A DNA stretch of 64,000 nucleotides, from the NCBI GenBank assembly GCA_030015575.1, contig JASDDO010000001.1, positions 511,557,772-511,621,771 of the forward strand, written 5' to 3'. A program made the translations under genes and the position numbers. The DNA comes from Agapanthus africanus (lineage: Eukaryota > Streptophyta > Magnoliopsida > Asparagales > Amaryllidaceae). Below are positions 1-8,799 of this stretch, piece by piece. Position 1 is the first letter of the stretch, and the number at the start of each line of letters is the position of its first letter. The notes beneath the pieces were generated by a model that worked only from the letters and a program-made list of their open reading frames with translations, was not told the origin of the DNA and searched no databases.

Positions 1-185
1 ATACATTCATGCATAAAAAATTACATAAAAATTATTTATTACATGATTTATGTTTTAGCATGGAGGAGGCTGGCCGCGGGCTCGACTTGGGCATGGGCCC
101 GCTTGACCTGGGCTTGGGCCCACCTGGCTTGGGGTTGACCTTGACTTTGACTCGGTCAACGGGGGTGTAAATTTTTACCCCAACA
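1..185 (-). repeat. 3' LTR of element A (first 185 bp)
   Basis: This segment matches 5996-6180 base for base. On the minus strand it begins TGTTGGGGTAAAAATTTAC at position 185 and continues out of the window to the left. Confidence 0.85.
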
Positions 186-201
186 AAGTGCCCCCCATCA
201 A
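186..201 (-). other. Polypurine tract of element A
   Basis: On the minus strand the bases just before the 3' LTR read TGATGGGGGGCACTT. A G-rich run directly abutting the TG of the 3' LTR is the usual primer site for plus-strand DNA synthesis in LTR retrotransposons. Confidence 0.65.
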
Positions 202-599
202 TAAATGCACACAGCATATATGGGTCGTGTGCATGAAATTGATGGATCTTCTTTCACGTGGAGGCGACTTGCTTTGGTTCCCACTTTTTAGGATGCACTG
301 CCCTTTTTACGACATGGACGGTCGACGCTTGACGCTTCTCCGAGACAGAGTGTCCGTGGTAGACGTTTCCCTTTCCCGGAGCGATCCGGTTCCTGCTTTG
401 TAGGAAGCCTGCACTGTCCTTTTTGCGACATGGACGGTCGACGCTCTAATCCGGAGCGATTTGGTAGACGTGTCCCCAGCACGGGGTGTCGCTGGTCGAC
501 GTTTCCTCGAGGTGGAGTGTCTGTTGTCGATGTGCCCCCGGCACGGAGTGTCTGCTTGACGTTTCCCCGAGGCGGAGTATCGGCAAGTTGACGTTTCCC

Positions 600-1765
600 T
601 GATGCGGAGTGTCTGTGTTGGACGTTTCCCTTATGGTTGACGTGTCCCCGGCACGGAGTGTCGCTGATCAACTTTTCCCCGGCGCGGAGTGTCGGGTTGA
701 CTTTTCCCCGGCACGGAGTGTCGCTGATCGACTTTTCCCCGGCGCGGAGTGTCACGGGTTGACTTTCCCCCGGCACGGAGTGTCGCTGATCGACTTTTCC
801 CCGGCGCGGAGTGTCGGGTTGACTTTTTCCCTGCACGGAGTGTCGCTGATCGACTTTTCCCCGGCGCGGAGTGTCGGGTTGACTTTTCCCCGGCACGGAG
901 TGTCGCTGATCGACTTTTCGCCGGCGCGGAGTGTCACGGGTTGACTTTTCCCCGGCACGGAGTGTCGCTGATCGACTTTTCCCCGGTGCGGAGTGTCGGG
1001 TTGACTTTTCCCCGGCACGGAGTGTCGCTGATGGACTTTTCCCCGGCGCGGAGTGTCGGGTTGACTTTTCCCTGGCACGGAGTGTCGCTGATGGACTTTT
1101 CCCCGGCGCGCGAAGTGTCGTGGGTTGACTTTTCCCCGGCACGGAGTGTCGCTGATCGACTTTTCCCCGGCGCGGAGTGTCGGGTTGACTTTTCCCCGGC
1201 ACGGAGTGTCGCTGATCGACTTTTCCCCGGCGCGGAGTGTCGGGTTGACTTTTCCCCGGCACGGAGTGTCGCTGATGGACTTTTCCCCGGCGCGAAGTGT
1301 CGTGGGTTGACTTTTCCCCGGCACGGAGTGTCGCTGATCGACTTTTCCCCGGCGCGGAGTGTCGTGGGTTGACTTTTCCCCGGCGCGGAGTGTCGGGTTG
1401 ACTTTTCCCCGGCACGGAGTGTCGCTGATGGACTTTTCCCCGGCGCGGAGTGTCGGGTTGACTTTTCCCCGGCACGGAGTGTCGCTGATGGACTTTTCCC
1501 CGGCGCGGAGTGTCGGGTTGACTTTTCCCCGGCACGGAGTGTCGCTGATCGACTTTTCCCCGGCACGGAGTGTCGTGGGTTGACTTTTCCCGGCACGGAG
1601 TGTCGCTGATGGACTTTTCCCCGGAGCGGAGTGTCGGGTTGACTTTTCCCCGGCACGGAGTGTCGCTAATGGACTTTTCCCCGGCGCGAAGTGTCGTGGG
1701 TTGATTTTTCCCCTGCACGGAGTGTCGCTGATCGACTTTTCCCCGGCGCGGAGTGTCGCTGGTTG
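600..1765 (-). repeat. Tandem array, 60-63 bp dimer unit, about 18 copies
   Basis: The unit is two related half-units of 31 and 29 bp (each has GACTTTTCCCCGGC followed by an ACGGAGTGTCG-like end). Some half-units carry a 3-bp insertion, giving 63 bp. Unit lengths stay multiples of three, so long open frames exist on both strands. The longest, 288-2168 on the minus strand (626 codons), is the element's sense strand and repeats motifs such as GKSQPDTPRRGKV. Arrays of this kind are typical between pol and the 3' LTR of Tat-lineage elements. No known protein family was recognised, so coding is not assumed. Confidence 0.85.
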
Positions 1766-1894
1766 ACTTGATTCCGAGACGAAGCATAATTTCGACAGGG
1801 AAGGCAGGTACACCGAAGCGAAGCATGATTTCGACACGGGGTAAATTCTGAGACAGAGCATGATTCCGCCATAGAGGTTGTTGGTTTGATTTGA

Positions 1895-2400
1895 TTTGGG
1901 TTGACATCAGCATCGCTACACTGGAATATGGTACCAGGAGCGAATCATCATTTGTCATGAGAGAATTTTGGGATTGGTATTTTGTCGGCATCTGCATTGC
2001 TGCACCGGAATAATGCCAGGAGCAACTCATCATTTGCCCCGGGAGGACTTGGGATTTTCTTTTTGTCGGCATCTGCATTGCTGCACTGGAATAATGCCAG
2101 GAGCAACTCATCATTTGCCCCGAGAGGATTTCGGAATGGGTTTTTGTTTGGCATCTGCATTGCTGCACTGCAATAATGCCAGGAGCAACTCATCATTTGC
2201 CCCGAAAGAATTTGGATTTGGTTCGTTTGGCATCTGCATTGCTGCACTGGAATAATGCCAGGAGCAACTCATCATGTGCCCCGAGAGGATTTGGATTGGG
2301 TTTGTTTGGCATCAGTATCGCTACACTAGAATATGGTACCAGGAGCGAATCATCATTTGCACCGAGAGGATTTGGGAATTGGTGGCTTAGGAGACAGGTT
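1895..2400. repeat. Tandem units of about 80 bp with GCCAGGAGCAACTCATCATT
   Basis: Five to six related units carry GGCATCTGCATTGCTGCACT and then an AATAATGCCAGGAGCAACTC-like motif. Related single units occur at about 2950-3000 and 3410-3460 and, in element B, near 12687-12730. This ties elements A and B to the same family. Confidence 0.7.
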
Positions 2401-2409
2401 TAGATCCCT

Positions 2410-3240
2410 ATCACCTAAGGCTTTTCAATTTTATGGGCCGTGAGGGTCCCATAAAAGCATTTTCTCCCTACGAGTCGAAAGGATCTCGTAGGTGTATTTT
2501 CTCGTTAGGAGTCGTGGGGACTCCTAAGTGTATTGCTCCTTTGTGAGTCGTAAAGATCTCACGCGGGAATTTTCTCCTCACAAAGTCGAGAGGACTTTGC
2601 GAGTGCATTTCATTTCTTCTTTTTTTTTACGAGTTTGCGCCCTTTCGGGTTTTCACAAACTCGCCGGCAGTCCTGCTGTTTTTACTCACGGAGCCCTTTC
2701 GGGTTTTCATCCGCGCCCATTTTGCTTGTGGACATACCGTTCTTCTTTTTTTGTTTTCCTTTTATTCCTTTTTTTTCATTTTTTTTTCATTTTTTTTTGG
2801 AATCTTCCCTGCCGGTGGGACTTTGAATATGGTCTCGCCGGTAGGACTTGGGAGAGATTGGTATCGTTTTACGCCCGTGGATTGTATACGGTTTTACAGG
2901 ATGTATGATCCAGACCGTAGGGCCAGAAACCTTTCAGGACTTTGTTGGCGTCTGCATCGCTGCACTGGAATATGGTACCAGGAGCGACTCATCATTCGCC
3001 GTTTGGGGATTGGGGAGCGATGGATTAGGAGACAGGTTTAGATCCCTACCACCCAAGACTTTTCAATTTATGGGCCGTGAGGGTCCCATAAAGGTATTTT
3101 CTCCCTGCGAGTCGTAAGGATCCCGCAGGTGTATGTTCTCCTTAGGAGTCGTGGGGACTCCTAAGTGTGTTTTTCCTTCGTGAGTCGTAAGGATCCCACG
3201 AAGGTTTGTTCTCCTCATGCATCGTAAGGACACATGAGTG
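2410..3240. repeat. Short palindromic repeats around GAGTCGTAAGGATC, with pyrimidine tract
   Basis: Blocks at about 2440-2610 and 3080-3240 consist of self-complementary units: a 10-base word is repeated inverted around a GAGTCG(T/A)(A/G)AGGA core, for example CTACGAGTCGAAAGGATCTCGTAG. The same unit type recurs in element B at 11105-11265, 12830-12975 and 13170-13590. Between the blocks lies a T-rich stretch (about 2605-2810). No coding is supported here. Confidence 0.6.
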
Positions 3241-3709
3241 GGTCTTCTTAATGGAGCATAATTCCGAAGGCGGAGACCTGCCGCGTAATTGGTGGTTGCG
3301 GTGGGGAATGGGTATGCTGAGAATTATTTGAGCCCGTGGATTGTATACGGCAGTCAATTTGGGGACTAGCCGTAGGGCCGGAAGAATTTTGGAAATTTGA
3401 ATTTTTGTTTGGCGTCTGCATTGCTGCACTGGAATAATGCCTGGAGCAACTCATCATCCGCCCTTGTTTTTTTTGTTTTTTTTTGTTTTTTTTTTATTTT
3501 ACCGCGATTGCTATATTATTTCAGCTTTTCTTATCGCGAAGGTCGCGATTGCCCTATCATTTCGGCTATTTATTCGCGGTTGCCCCATCATTTCGGCTTT
3601 ATTTCATCTTTATTTTACTCGCTAATTTTTATTGCGAGTTACCCCATCATTTCGGCTTTTCTTTATTTTTCTTTTATTTACACATTTTTTTTATTTACAT
3701 TTTTTTTAC

Positions 3710-4125
3710 ATTCCCAGTTTAACGACTTAGAGGTCGACTGTTTCCAGTTTAACGATGTGGTGGTCCTGTTTCCAGTTTAACGACGTAGAGGTCATCTGTT
3801 TCCAGTTTAAAGACGTAGAGGTCATCTGTTTCCAGTTTAAAGACTTAGAGGTCTTTGTTTCCAGTTTAACGACGTAGTGGTCACTGTTTCCAGTTTAAAG
3901 ACGTGGAGGTCATCTGTTTCCAGTTTAAAGACGTGGAGGTCATCTGTTTCCAGTTTAAAGACTTAGAGGTCATCCGTTTCCAGTTTAACGACTTGGTGGT
4001 CATCCGTTTCCAGTTTAACGACGTGGAGGTCATCTGTTTCCAGTTTAACGACTTGGTGGTCATCTGTTTCCAGTTTAACGACGTGGAGGTCATCTGTTAC
4101 CAGTTTAACGACGTGGAGGTCAGAG
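3710..4125. repeat. 30-bp tandem array (about 14 copies)
   Basis: The unit contains TTTCCAGTTTAACGACGTGG followed by AGGTCATCTG, total 30 bp, with variants ACTTGG and ACGTAG. As 30 is a multiple of three, the minus strand stays open and reads a 10-residue unit like DLHVVKLETD. It directly follows the short reading frame at 4126-4484, so that frame runs on into the array. A pyrimidine-rich stretch with repeated CATTTCGGCTTT-like words lies just to the left (3480-3700). Confidence 0.8.
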
Positions 4126-4484
4126 AAGATACCTGATTGAGTAGCTGTAAGGGGCACCGTTGGAGTTTGCCCGAGACGGGTTGTAGCTTTGTTGGCGTTG
4201 ATGGCCTTGCCCCCAGCTGGGGCCATGGAGAGTTGTTCGGAAACGGACTTGCGCTTGGGCTGAGGTGCCCTCGCGACTACCACATTTGGTCTCCTGCCTT
4301 TCGAGACCGGTTTGTCTGCCACCGGGGCTTGAGGAGCTGGGATGGCGCCAACTGGCATGAACATAATAGAGCCGAATGGTAGCAGCGGCTCCTCCCATTG
4401 TCGCCCGAGACTGGCTGGAAGGACCGTCCGGGAGTCTATCTTCATCGTGTAGGAGACAGGCGCTGAGTTCATCATCGAAGACAT
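3963..4484 (-). CDS. Short open frame at the 5' end of element A interior; gag remnant or leader peptide
   Basis: A 173-codon minus-strand frame starts MSSMMNSAPVSYTMKIDSR, passes through a Pro/Ala-rich and basic stretch (APQAPVADKPVSKGRRP, then QPKRKSVSEQL) and ends inside the 30-bp array. An overlapping frame covers 4120-4515. No zinc knuckle or Retrotrans_gag motif is visible. Its place just inside the 5' LTR fits the gag position, but the product is not recognised and may not be expressed. Confidence 0.3.
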   Translation of the reverse strand: MSSMMNSAPVSYTMKIDSRTVLPASLGRQWEEPLLPFGSIMFMPVGAIPAPQAPVADKPVSKGRRPNVVVARAPQPKRKSVSEQLSMAPAGGKAINANKATTRLGQTPTVPLTATQSGIFSDLHVVKLVTDDLHVVKLETDDHQVVKLETDDLHVVKLETDDHQVVKLETDDL

Positions 4485-5004
4485 CGTCGGAAGGTGATTG
4501 CTTGAAAATCTGCATAAAAGAGCATTATTTTAGTATAAATATAGGTATGTATATTGATTGAGTACGCATGAACGTTTAACCCGAAAAATGGGAGGAGAGA
4601 TTGGTCCCACCGGGCGTGCAAGAATCTGTAGGGTGTTTTTCGTCACCCCATTGAGATGGGAATACACGCGCGCTTGTCAGGCGTACTACAGATTCCCCCT
4701 GCCTAGGGTAGGCCGGGGTTTAATGATTGTGGGGATCCGAATCTCCGGCAGCCGCGGATTAAGCTGCCGTTAATTACCCCTCGCATTTGGAGCGAAGGAA
4801 CCTCCGATTAACGGGTTAAACTGGTCATGCGAACTCAATGTGCGGTGTACGTGTGTTGTGTTTTGGAGGGGGTTATGGATATATCAGGGGCCCCGCAGAG
4901 TTTTTACGGGGGTCCCGCTATCCGGGGGAGACATATTTAGTATGGAGTGCATAAAAAAAGGGGGGAAAGCGTCTTAAAGACGCGTGCATGGCATATGGGG
5001 CATG

Positions 5005-5390
5005 GTGCCCGGGGTCACGTGCGCGCACGTGACCATTGGGCGCCCCAGCGCCCGGGGTCACGTGGCGCACACGTGACCGAAGGGCGCCTTGGCGCCCCGG
5101 GGCCACGTGGGCACACGTGACCGAAGGGCGCCTCGACGCCTGGGGTCACGTGGGCACACGTGACCCAAGGGCGCCCCGGCGCCTCGGGGTCATGTGGGCA
5201 CACGTGACCCAAGGGCGCCTCGGCGCCTCGGGGTCACGTGGCGCACACGTGACCATTGGGCGCCTCAGCGCCCGGGGTCACGTGGGCACACGTGACCATT
5301 GGGCGCCTTGGCCCCCGGGGTCACGTGGGCACACGTGACCTATGGGCGCCTTGGCGCCCCGGGGTCGCGTGGCACCCACGTGACCGCGGG
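5005..5390. repeat. Tandem array of paired G-box palindromes
   Basis: About eight units of roughly 55 bp each contain GGTCACGTG, a short spacer and CACGTGACC, followed by a GGGCGCC-rich linker. I count about 16 exact CACGTG cores in under 400 bp. CACGTG is the G-box bound by plant bHLH and bZIP factors. The array lies between the LTR promoter and the interior of element A. Confidence 0.8.
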
Positions 5391-5414
5391 AAGGGGGCTT
5401 AGCCCCTGGTCTGG

Positions 5415-5513
5415 GGAGTTGAACTCCCAAAAGGGATTTTTGGAGTTAAACTCCTAGCAGAAATTTGATTTATGGAGTTAAACTCCAACAGATCTAGAAA
5501 GGAGTTAAACTCC
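5415..5513. repeat. Four copies of palindrome GGAGTTRAACTCC
   Basis: Exact 13-base palindromes lie at 5415-5427, 5442-5454, 5474-5486 and 5501-5513, spaced 27-32 bp apart. A weaker form (AGAGTTAAACTCT) occurs near 5727. They lie downstream of the LTR TATA box in the element's reading direction. Confidence 0.75.
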
Positions 5514-5854
5514 TAGGAATCTTTGGCCCTTCTTCTGAGCCTTGGATCTGTCCAAAGTTAGATTCTTGGAGATGGGTCTCCTTCTTCTTCTTGTCTTTTG
5601 GCCGGATCTTGAAAACCAAGAGATGTGAGATTTTAAAAATCTCTTCTTTTCGAGATCTGGTGGGAGATCTGGGTTCCCCTTTGTGGGTTTTGTGGTGAAA
5701 AACTATTTATTTTGGGAAAAGGAAGAGTTAAACTCTTGATTTAATTCAAAAGAAAGAAGAAGGTTTTTGGAACCTTAGAGAAGGAGCAGTAGGCACAAAG
5801 AACCCTAGTTTTTGGAGGAATGAAAAGTATTTTTGTTTATTCATCATCATGTTG

Positions 5855-5865
5855 CCTTATATAGG
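5855..5865 (-). promoter_or_regulatory. TATA box of element A LTR
   Basis: On the minus strand CCTATATAAGG lies about 320 bp inside the LTR start and is followed by a CT/AAC-rich leader-like sequence. Spacing and context fit the LTR promoter. Confidence 0.6.
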
Positions 5866-6180
5866 CTTACACATTTACATATAGCCCCTTGGGCTTTTTC
5901 AAAATGGCTTTTTGCCTATCCCATGGCTCATGTGTCATTTCATTTTTGCACATAAGCCATGGGCTTACAAAATATTGGCTTTATGCCCATTTTGCATACA
6001 TTCATGCATAAAAAATTACATAAAAATTATTTATTACATGATTTATGTTTTAGCATGGAGGAGGCTGGCCGCGGGCTCGACTTGGGCATGGGCCCGCTTG
6101 ACCTGGGCTTGGGCCCACCTGGCTTGGGGTTGACCTTGACTTTGACTCGGTCAACGGGGGTGTAAATTTTTACCCCAACA

Positions 6181-7316
6181 TAACGGACTAATGCGTCCTT
6201 AAAAACATCCATATGGACTGTGGGGTCCTTAAACCCATGGACTAATGCGTTCTTAAACTAACATCCGTCTCTAAAACGGGAACAATGGACCACCATGTCC
6301 CTAAACTGGCAATGGACCGCAATGTCCTTAAACTACCTATGGACCACTACGTCCCTAAACTGGAACAATAGAGCCTCCAAACGCTCTTTTGTCGGATCTA
6401 AACGATCCCGTTTAAGTTGATCTTAGCCTCAAATATGGCTAACGTATCCTTAAACATTCAAACAGGCTTTAGTCCCAAATTGGACTATAAAACCCCCAAT
6501 TTACATCCGGTTCAAGGGTACATCTCTGAACTCCTCTGACATATGTCGTTGTAATTATCCTTCAACGTCGTCAGAGAGGTGACGGGTCCCGACGGCCATA
6601 TATTAAATGGACTACTACGTCCCTAAACTGGAACAATAGAGCCCCTAAATGCTCTTTCCGTTAAGTTGATCTTAGCCTCAAATCAGACTAATGTATCCTT
6701 AACGAACGTTTAAGTTGATCTTAGCCTCAATATGGCTAATGTATCCTTAAACTAAAACACCAAACCCAAATCTAAGTAAATACGGATTTGGACTAATCCA
6801 CGTCCTACGGGCAACGGCATAACTTAGTCTCCGTATACAATCCACGGACATCCACAAACAAAACAAACACACATGATACGAAGTGAAATTCTGGAGAAGG
6901 AGAAACTTGTTACCGGATGCGGTAGCGTAATCAACTGCAGGGGCTTGCGCCTGCAGGAAAGAGTGTCCCCACAATCAAAAACCCCTCAAGCGAAGGGGAA
7001 TCTGACAAAGTCTGCTACATCGGCCGCATCCGTCTAAACCTCCGATACACGGTGCCATAAATCAACTTGGCATCTTCGGAGAGGTAGACGGATAAAACCA
7101 AATAGCATCTGCCCTGAATCTCAGGCAAGACGTCTTCACGTCGTTCGCCGTCTTTCGGAGGGGAACAGATTCTTTTGGCTTAGGCTTGGGCAACCTAGCG
7201 ACGGTGGAGGCGGATCAGAAGAGTTTCTTTCTTCCGGACACTCCGGTCGTCTCTTTTGCAGAAATTGCAGCTCCTGGAATTGACGAAGAAGCGTTCTTCT
7301 TAGGGTTTCTCGGGCT
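6181..7316. other. Repeat-rich stretch upstream of the antisense gene of element B
   Basis: Imperfect repeats of TGGACCACTACGTCCCTAAAC and GTTGATCTTAGCCTCAAAT run from about 6185 to 6760. From about 7020 to 7316 the sequence looks like a leader for the plus-strand gene that starts at 7317. No protein or RNA gene was recognised. Confidence 0.5.
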
Positions 7317-8546
7317 ATGGCTAAACTGGTTCGCACTTCCGATGCACCCTCGACATATGAGGACGTCCGTCTTCTATCCAGCTCACCGGGTAGTTATTGG
7401 AATGAAGGTCGCTGTCGGGGTCGCTGGGCTAGCCCACTTGTATCATGGCCTCAGCATAGCGGCCGATACTACCCAACCGGGGTGCAGCCTGTAAACTTCT
7501 CGATGCATTATTTCACCGCTTGGCTCGAGTTGCATGTGCTTGGTGCCTTTGGAATTCACAAAAGGCCCCACTTTTATGAAAGATACACCTTTCCTCGCCT
7601 GCTACGGTTAGTTGACGCTTCCATTTTGGAACCCACTGCGCGAGAGGCTCGGGGCTTACTCCTTCGCCCGCGTACCGTCGGGGATGGTATGATCTTCGTA
7701 GATAAGGTTTTTAACATTGGTAAGGAATCCGCCAAGATGATGCAGCCGTTGCGGGACACCTTTAAATATGGCACCTCCATCTTAAAAGCTCGGAAGATTC
7801 TCCATCTTTATTCAATCAGGCCGGGCTATCTGGTGTTTAGGCAAAATGATGCGGCGTTGTTTATGAGATACAACCCGCATCGTTTTGCCCAACAATTTGG
7901 CTACAATCAGGGTATTCCCCTCGAAGCTTTTCTATCTGAGCCGATCGCCACCGAAGAAGGCCTCCGCAGCGCGCTACACTATTTCATGAGGCTCAACACT
8001 GGATCGAACTTCTTGATTAGTGAACCAAGTTGCATTCCGAAGGCGCTGAATGTGTATGTGACATGGTACCAGCACGCGACGGGTGCCATCATCAGGGAAG
8101 AAAAGAAGTTGTTACTTGATCGTAAGGGTTCAGCTCCTGCTGGTAATCCAGCAATTCCTTTGAAGCAACGGACTGTTGTTCATCCTCCTTTGAGAGAGGT
8201 CGCTGCGGTTGTGCCTCCACGTGTGCTAAGCCCTACACTCGGGTTGCCTCCATCCAGTGTGCCCGAAAAAGAGGTGGCTACCGCGTCCTCTGAGTCGGAC
8301 GTAGGAAAAGAAATTGGGACTCGTCGCCCAAAGCTGCCCACCAAGCGCAAGCTTGTGTTATCGGCCACCGGCACTCGTCCTCGGAAGAAGAAAAAGAAAT
8401 CGGTACTTTCTTTGGACGTCGTATTAGGCCAGGAGCCTCATGCCCCTTATAGCGAAGGCTTAAGCGAATACGGGACCAACGAAGGTTTGTTCATGGCGCC
8501 CGATGATACTGATCTGGAGGCTACTTTGAAGCTTCTAAGCGATTAG
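7317..8546 (+). CDS. Antisense aORF of element B: gypsy-type-transposon (Transposase_28-like) / mobile-domain protein
   Basis: The 409-codon frame begins MAKLVRTSDAPSTYEDVRL. Residues about 50-240 (YYPTGVQPVNFSMHYFTAW, FNIGKESAKMMQPLRD, LRSALHYFMRLNTGSNFLI, NVYVTWYQHATGAIIREE) look like the plant 'putative gypsy type transposon' domain, which resembles plant mobile domains. The C-terminal third is Pro/Ser-rich and has a basic cluster (TRPRKKKKKS) that could be a nuclear signal. The frame runs opposite to pol, as aORFs of Tat elements do. The role of these proteins is not established. It is probably the first exon of a longer spliced gene that continues to 10815. Confidence 0.6.
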   Translation: MAKLVRTSDAPSTYEDVRLLSSSPGSYWNEGRCRGRWASPLVSWPQHSGRYYPTGVQPVNFSMHYFTAWLELHVLGAFGIHKRPHFYERYTFPRLLRLVDASILEPTAREARGLLLRPRTVGDGMIFVDKVFNIGKESAKMMQPLRDTFKYGTSILKARKILHLYSIRPGYLVFRQNDAALFMRYNPHRFAQQFGYNQGIPLEAFLSEPIATEEGLRSALHYFMRLNTGSNFLISEPSCIPKALNVYVTWYQHATGAIIREEKKLLLDRKGSAPAGNPAIPLKQRTVVHPPLREVAAVVPPRVLSPTLGLPPSSVPEKEVATASSESDVGKEIGTRRPKLPTKRKLVLSATGTRPRKKKKKSVLSLDVVLGQEPHAPYSEGLSEYGTNEGLFMAPDDTDLEATLKLLSD

Positions 8547-8799
8547 CTCGTCGCGAGGAAGCGATAATCACCCTCGCACAGTCAGGTATACCTCGGTTGT
8601 ATCTTTTTGCTGTTACGTTTTTATTGCTATGCTTCGACTGACATTTCTTATTCTACTGAAAAGGCCCTCGTGGCCTCTCTCAAGACTTTCGAGGAGGAGG
8701 AAAAGCTTCGTGCTTCCATAGGCGTTGGTATATTCCAGCTCATTGTGCCTTCATTCCCTTTTCTTATAGGTACTCTGACCTTTTTTTTATATTATCGCA

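Larger units (their letters stand above)
1..6180 (-). mobile_element. Element A: non-autonomous Tat-type LTR retrotransposon, far end outside window
   Basis: Bases 1-185 and 5996-6180 are identical by eye and both end in the same TG-type LTR start on the minus strand, so this is an LTR element read right to left. The copy at 1-185 is preceded by a polypurine tract, as a 3' LTR should be; the copy at 6180 is not, so it is the 5' LTR. The interior carries no recognisable reverse transcriptase or integrase. It is built of tandem arrays that share motifs with element B, so A looks like a pol-less derivative of the same family. The identical LTR parts suggest a recent insertion. It looks structurally whole as far as the window shows. 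It sits among short repeats of element B, so it is nested there. Confidence 0.75.
4900..6180 (-). repeat. 5' LTR of element A plus possible untranslated leader; inner limit uncertain
   Basis: Only 5996-6180 is proven by its match to 1-185. The LTR must extend further left on the plus map because it holds a TATA box at 5855-5865 and leader-like sequence after it. I could not recognise a primer-binding site, so the end may lie anywhere between about 4520 and 5400. The stretch 4520-5000 has no gene and no repeat that I could see. The five bases beside the LTR (6181-6185, taacg) are the expected target duplication, whose partner is out of the window. Confidence 0.5.

Noticed and set aside
600-1765. 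Regular repeats that might suggest a CRISPR array
   Set aside because: Units abut each other with no unique spacers and no cas genes; the context is a plant LTR element.
288-2168. The 626-codon frame as a genuine protein gene
   Set aside because: It is generated by a tandem array with units divisible by three and has no recognisable domain; reported only as an observation.
4137-4484. Element A short frame as a complete gag
   Set aside because: No zinc knuckle or gag core motif, and it runs into the 30-bp array.
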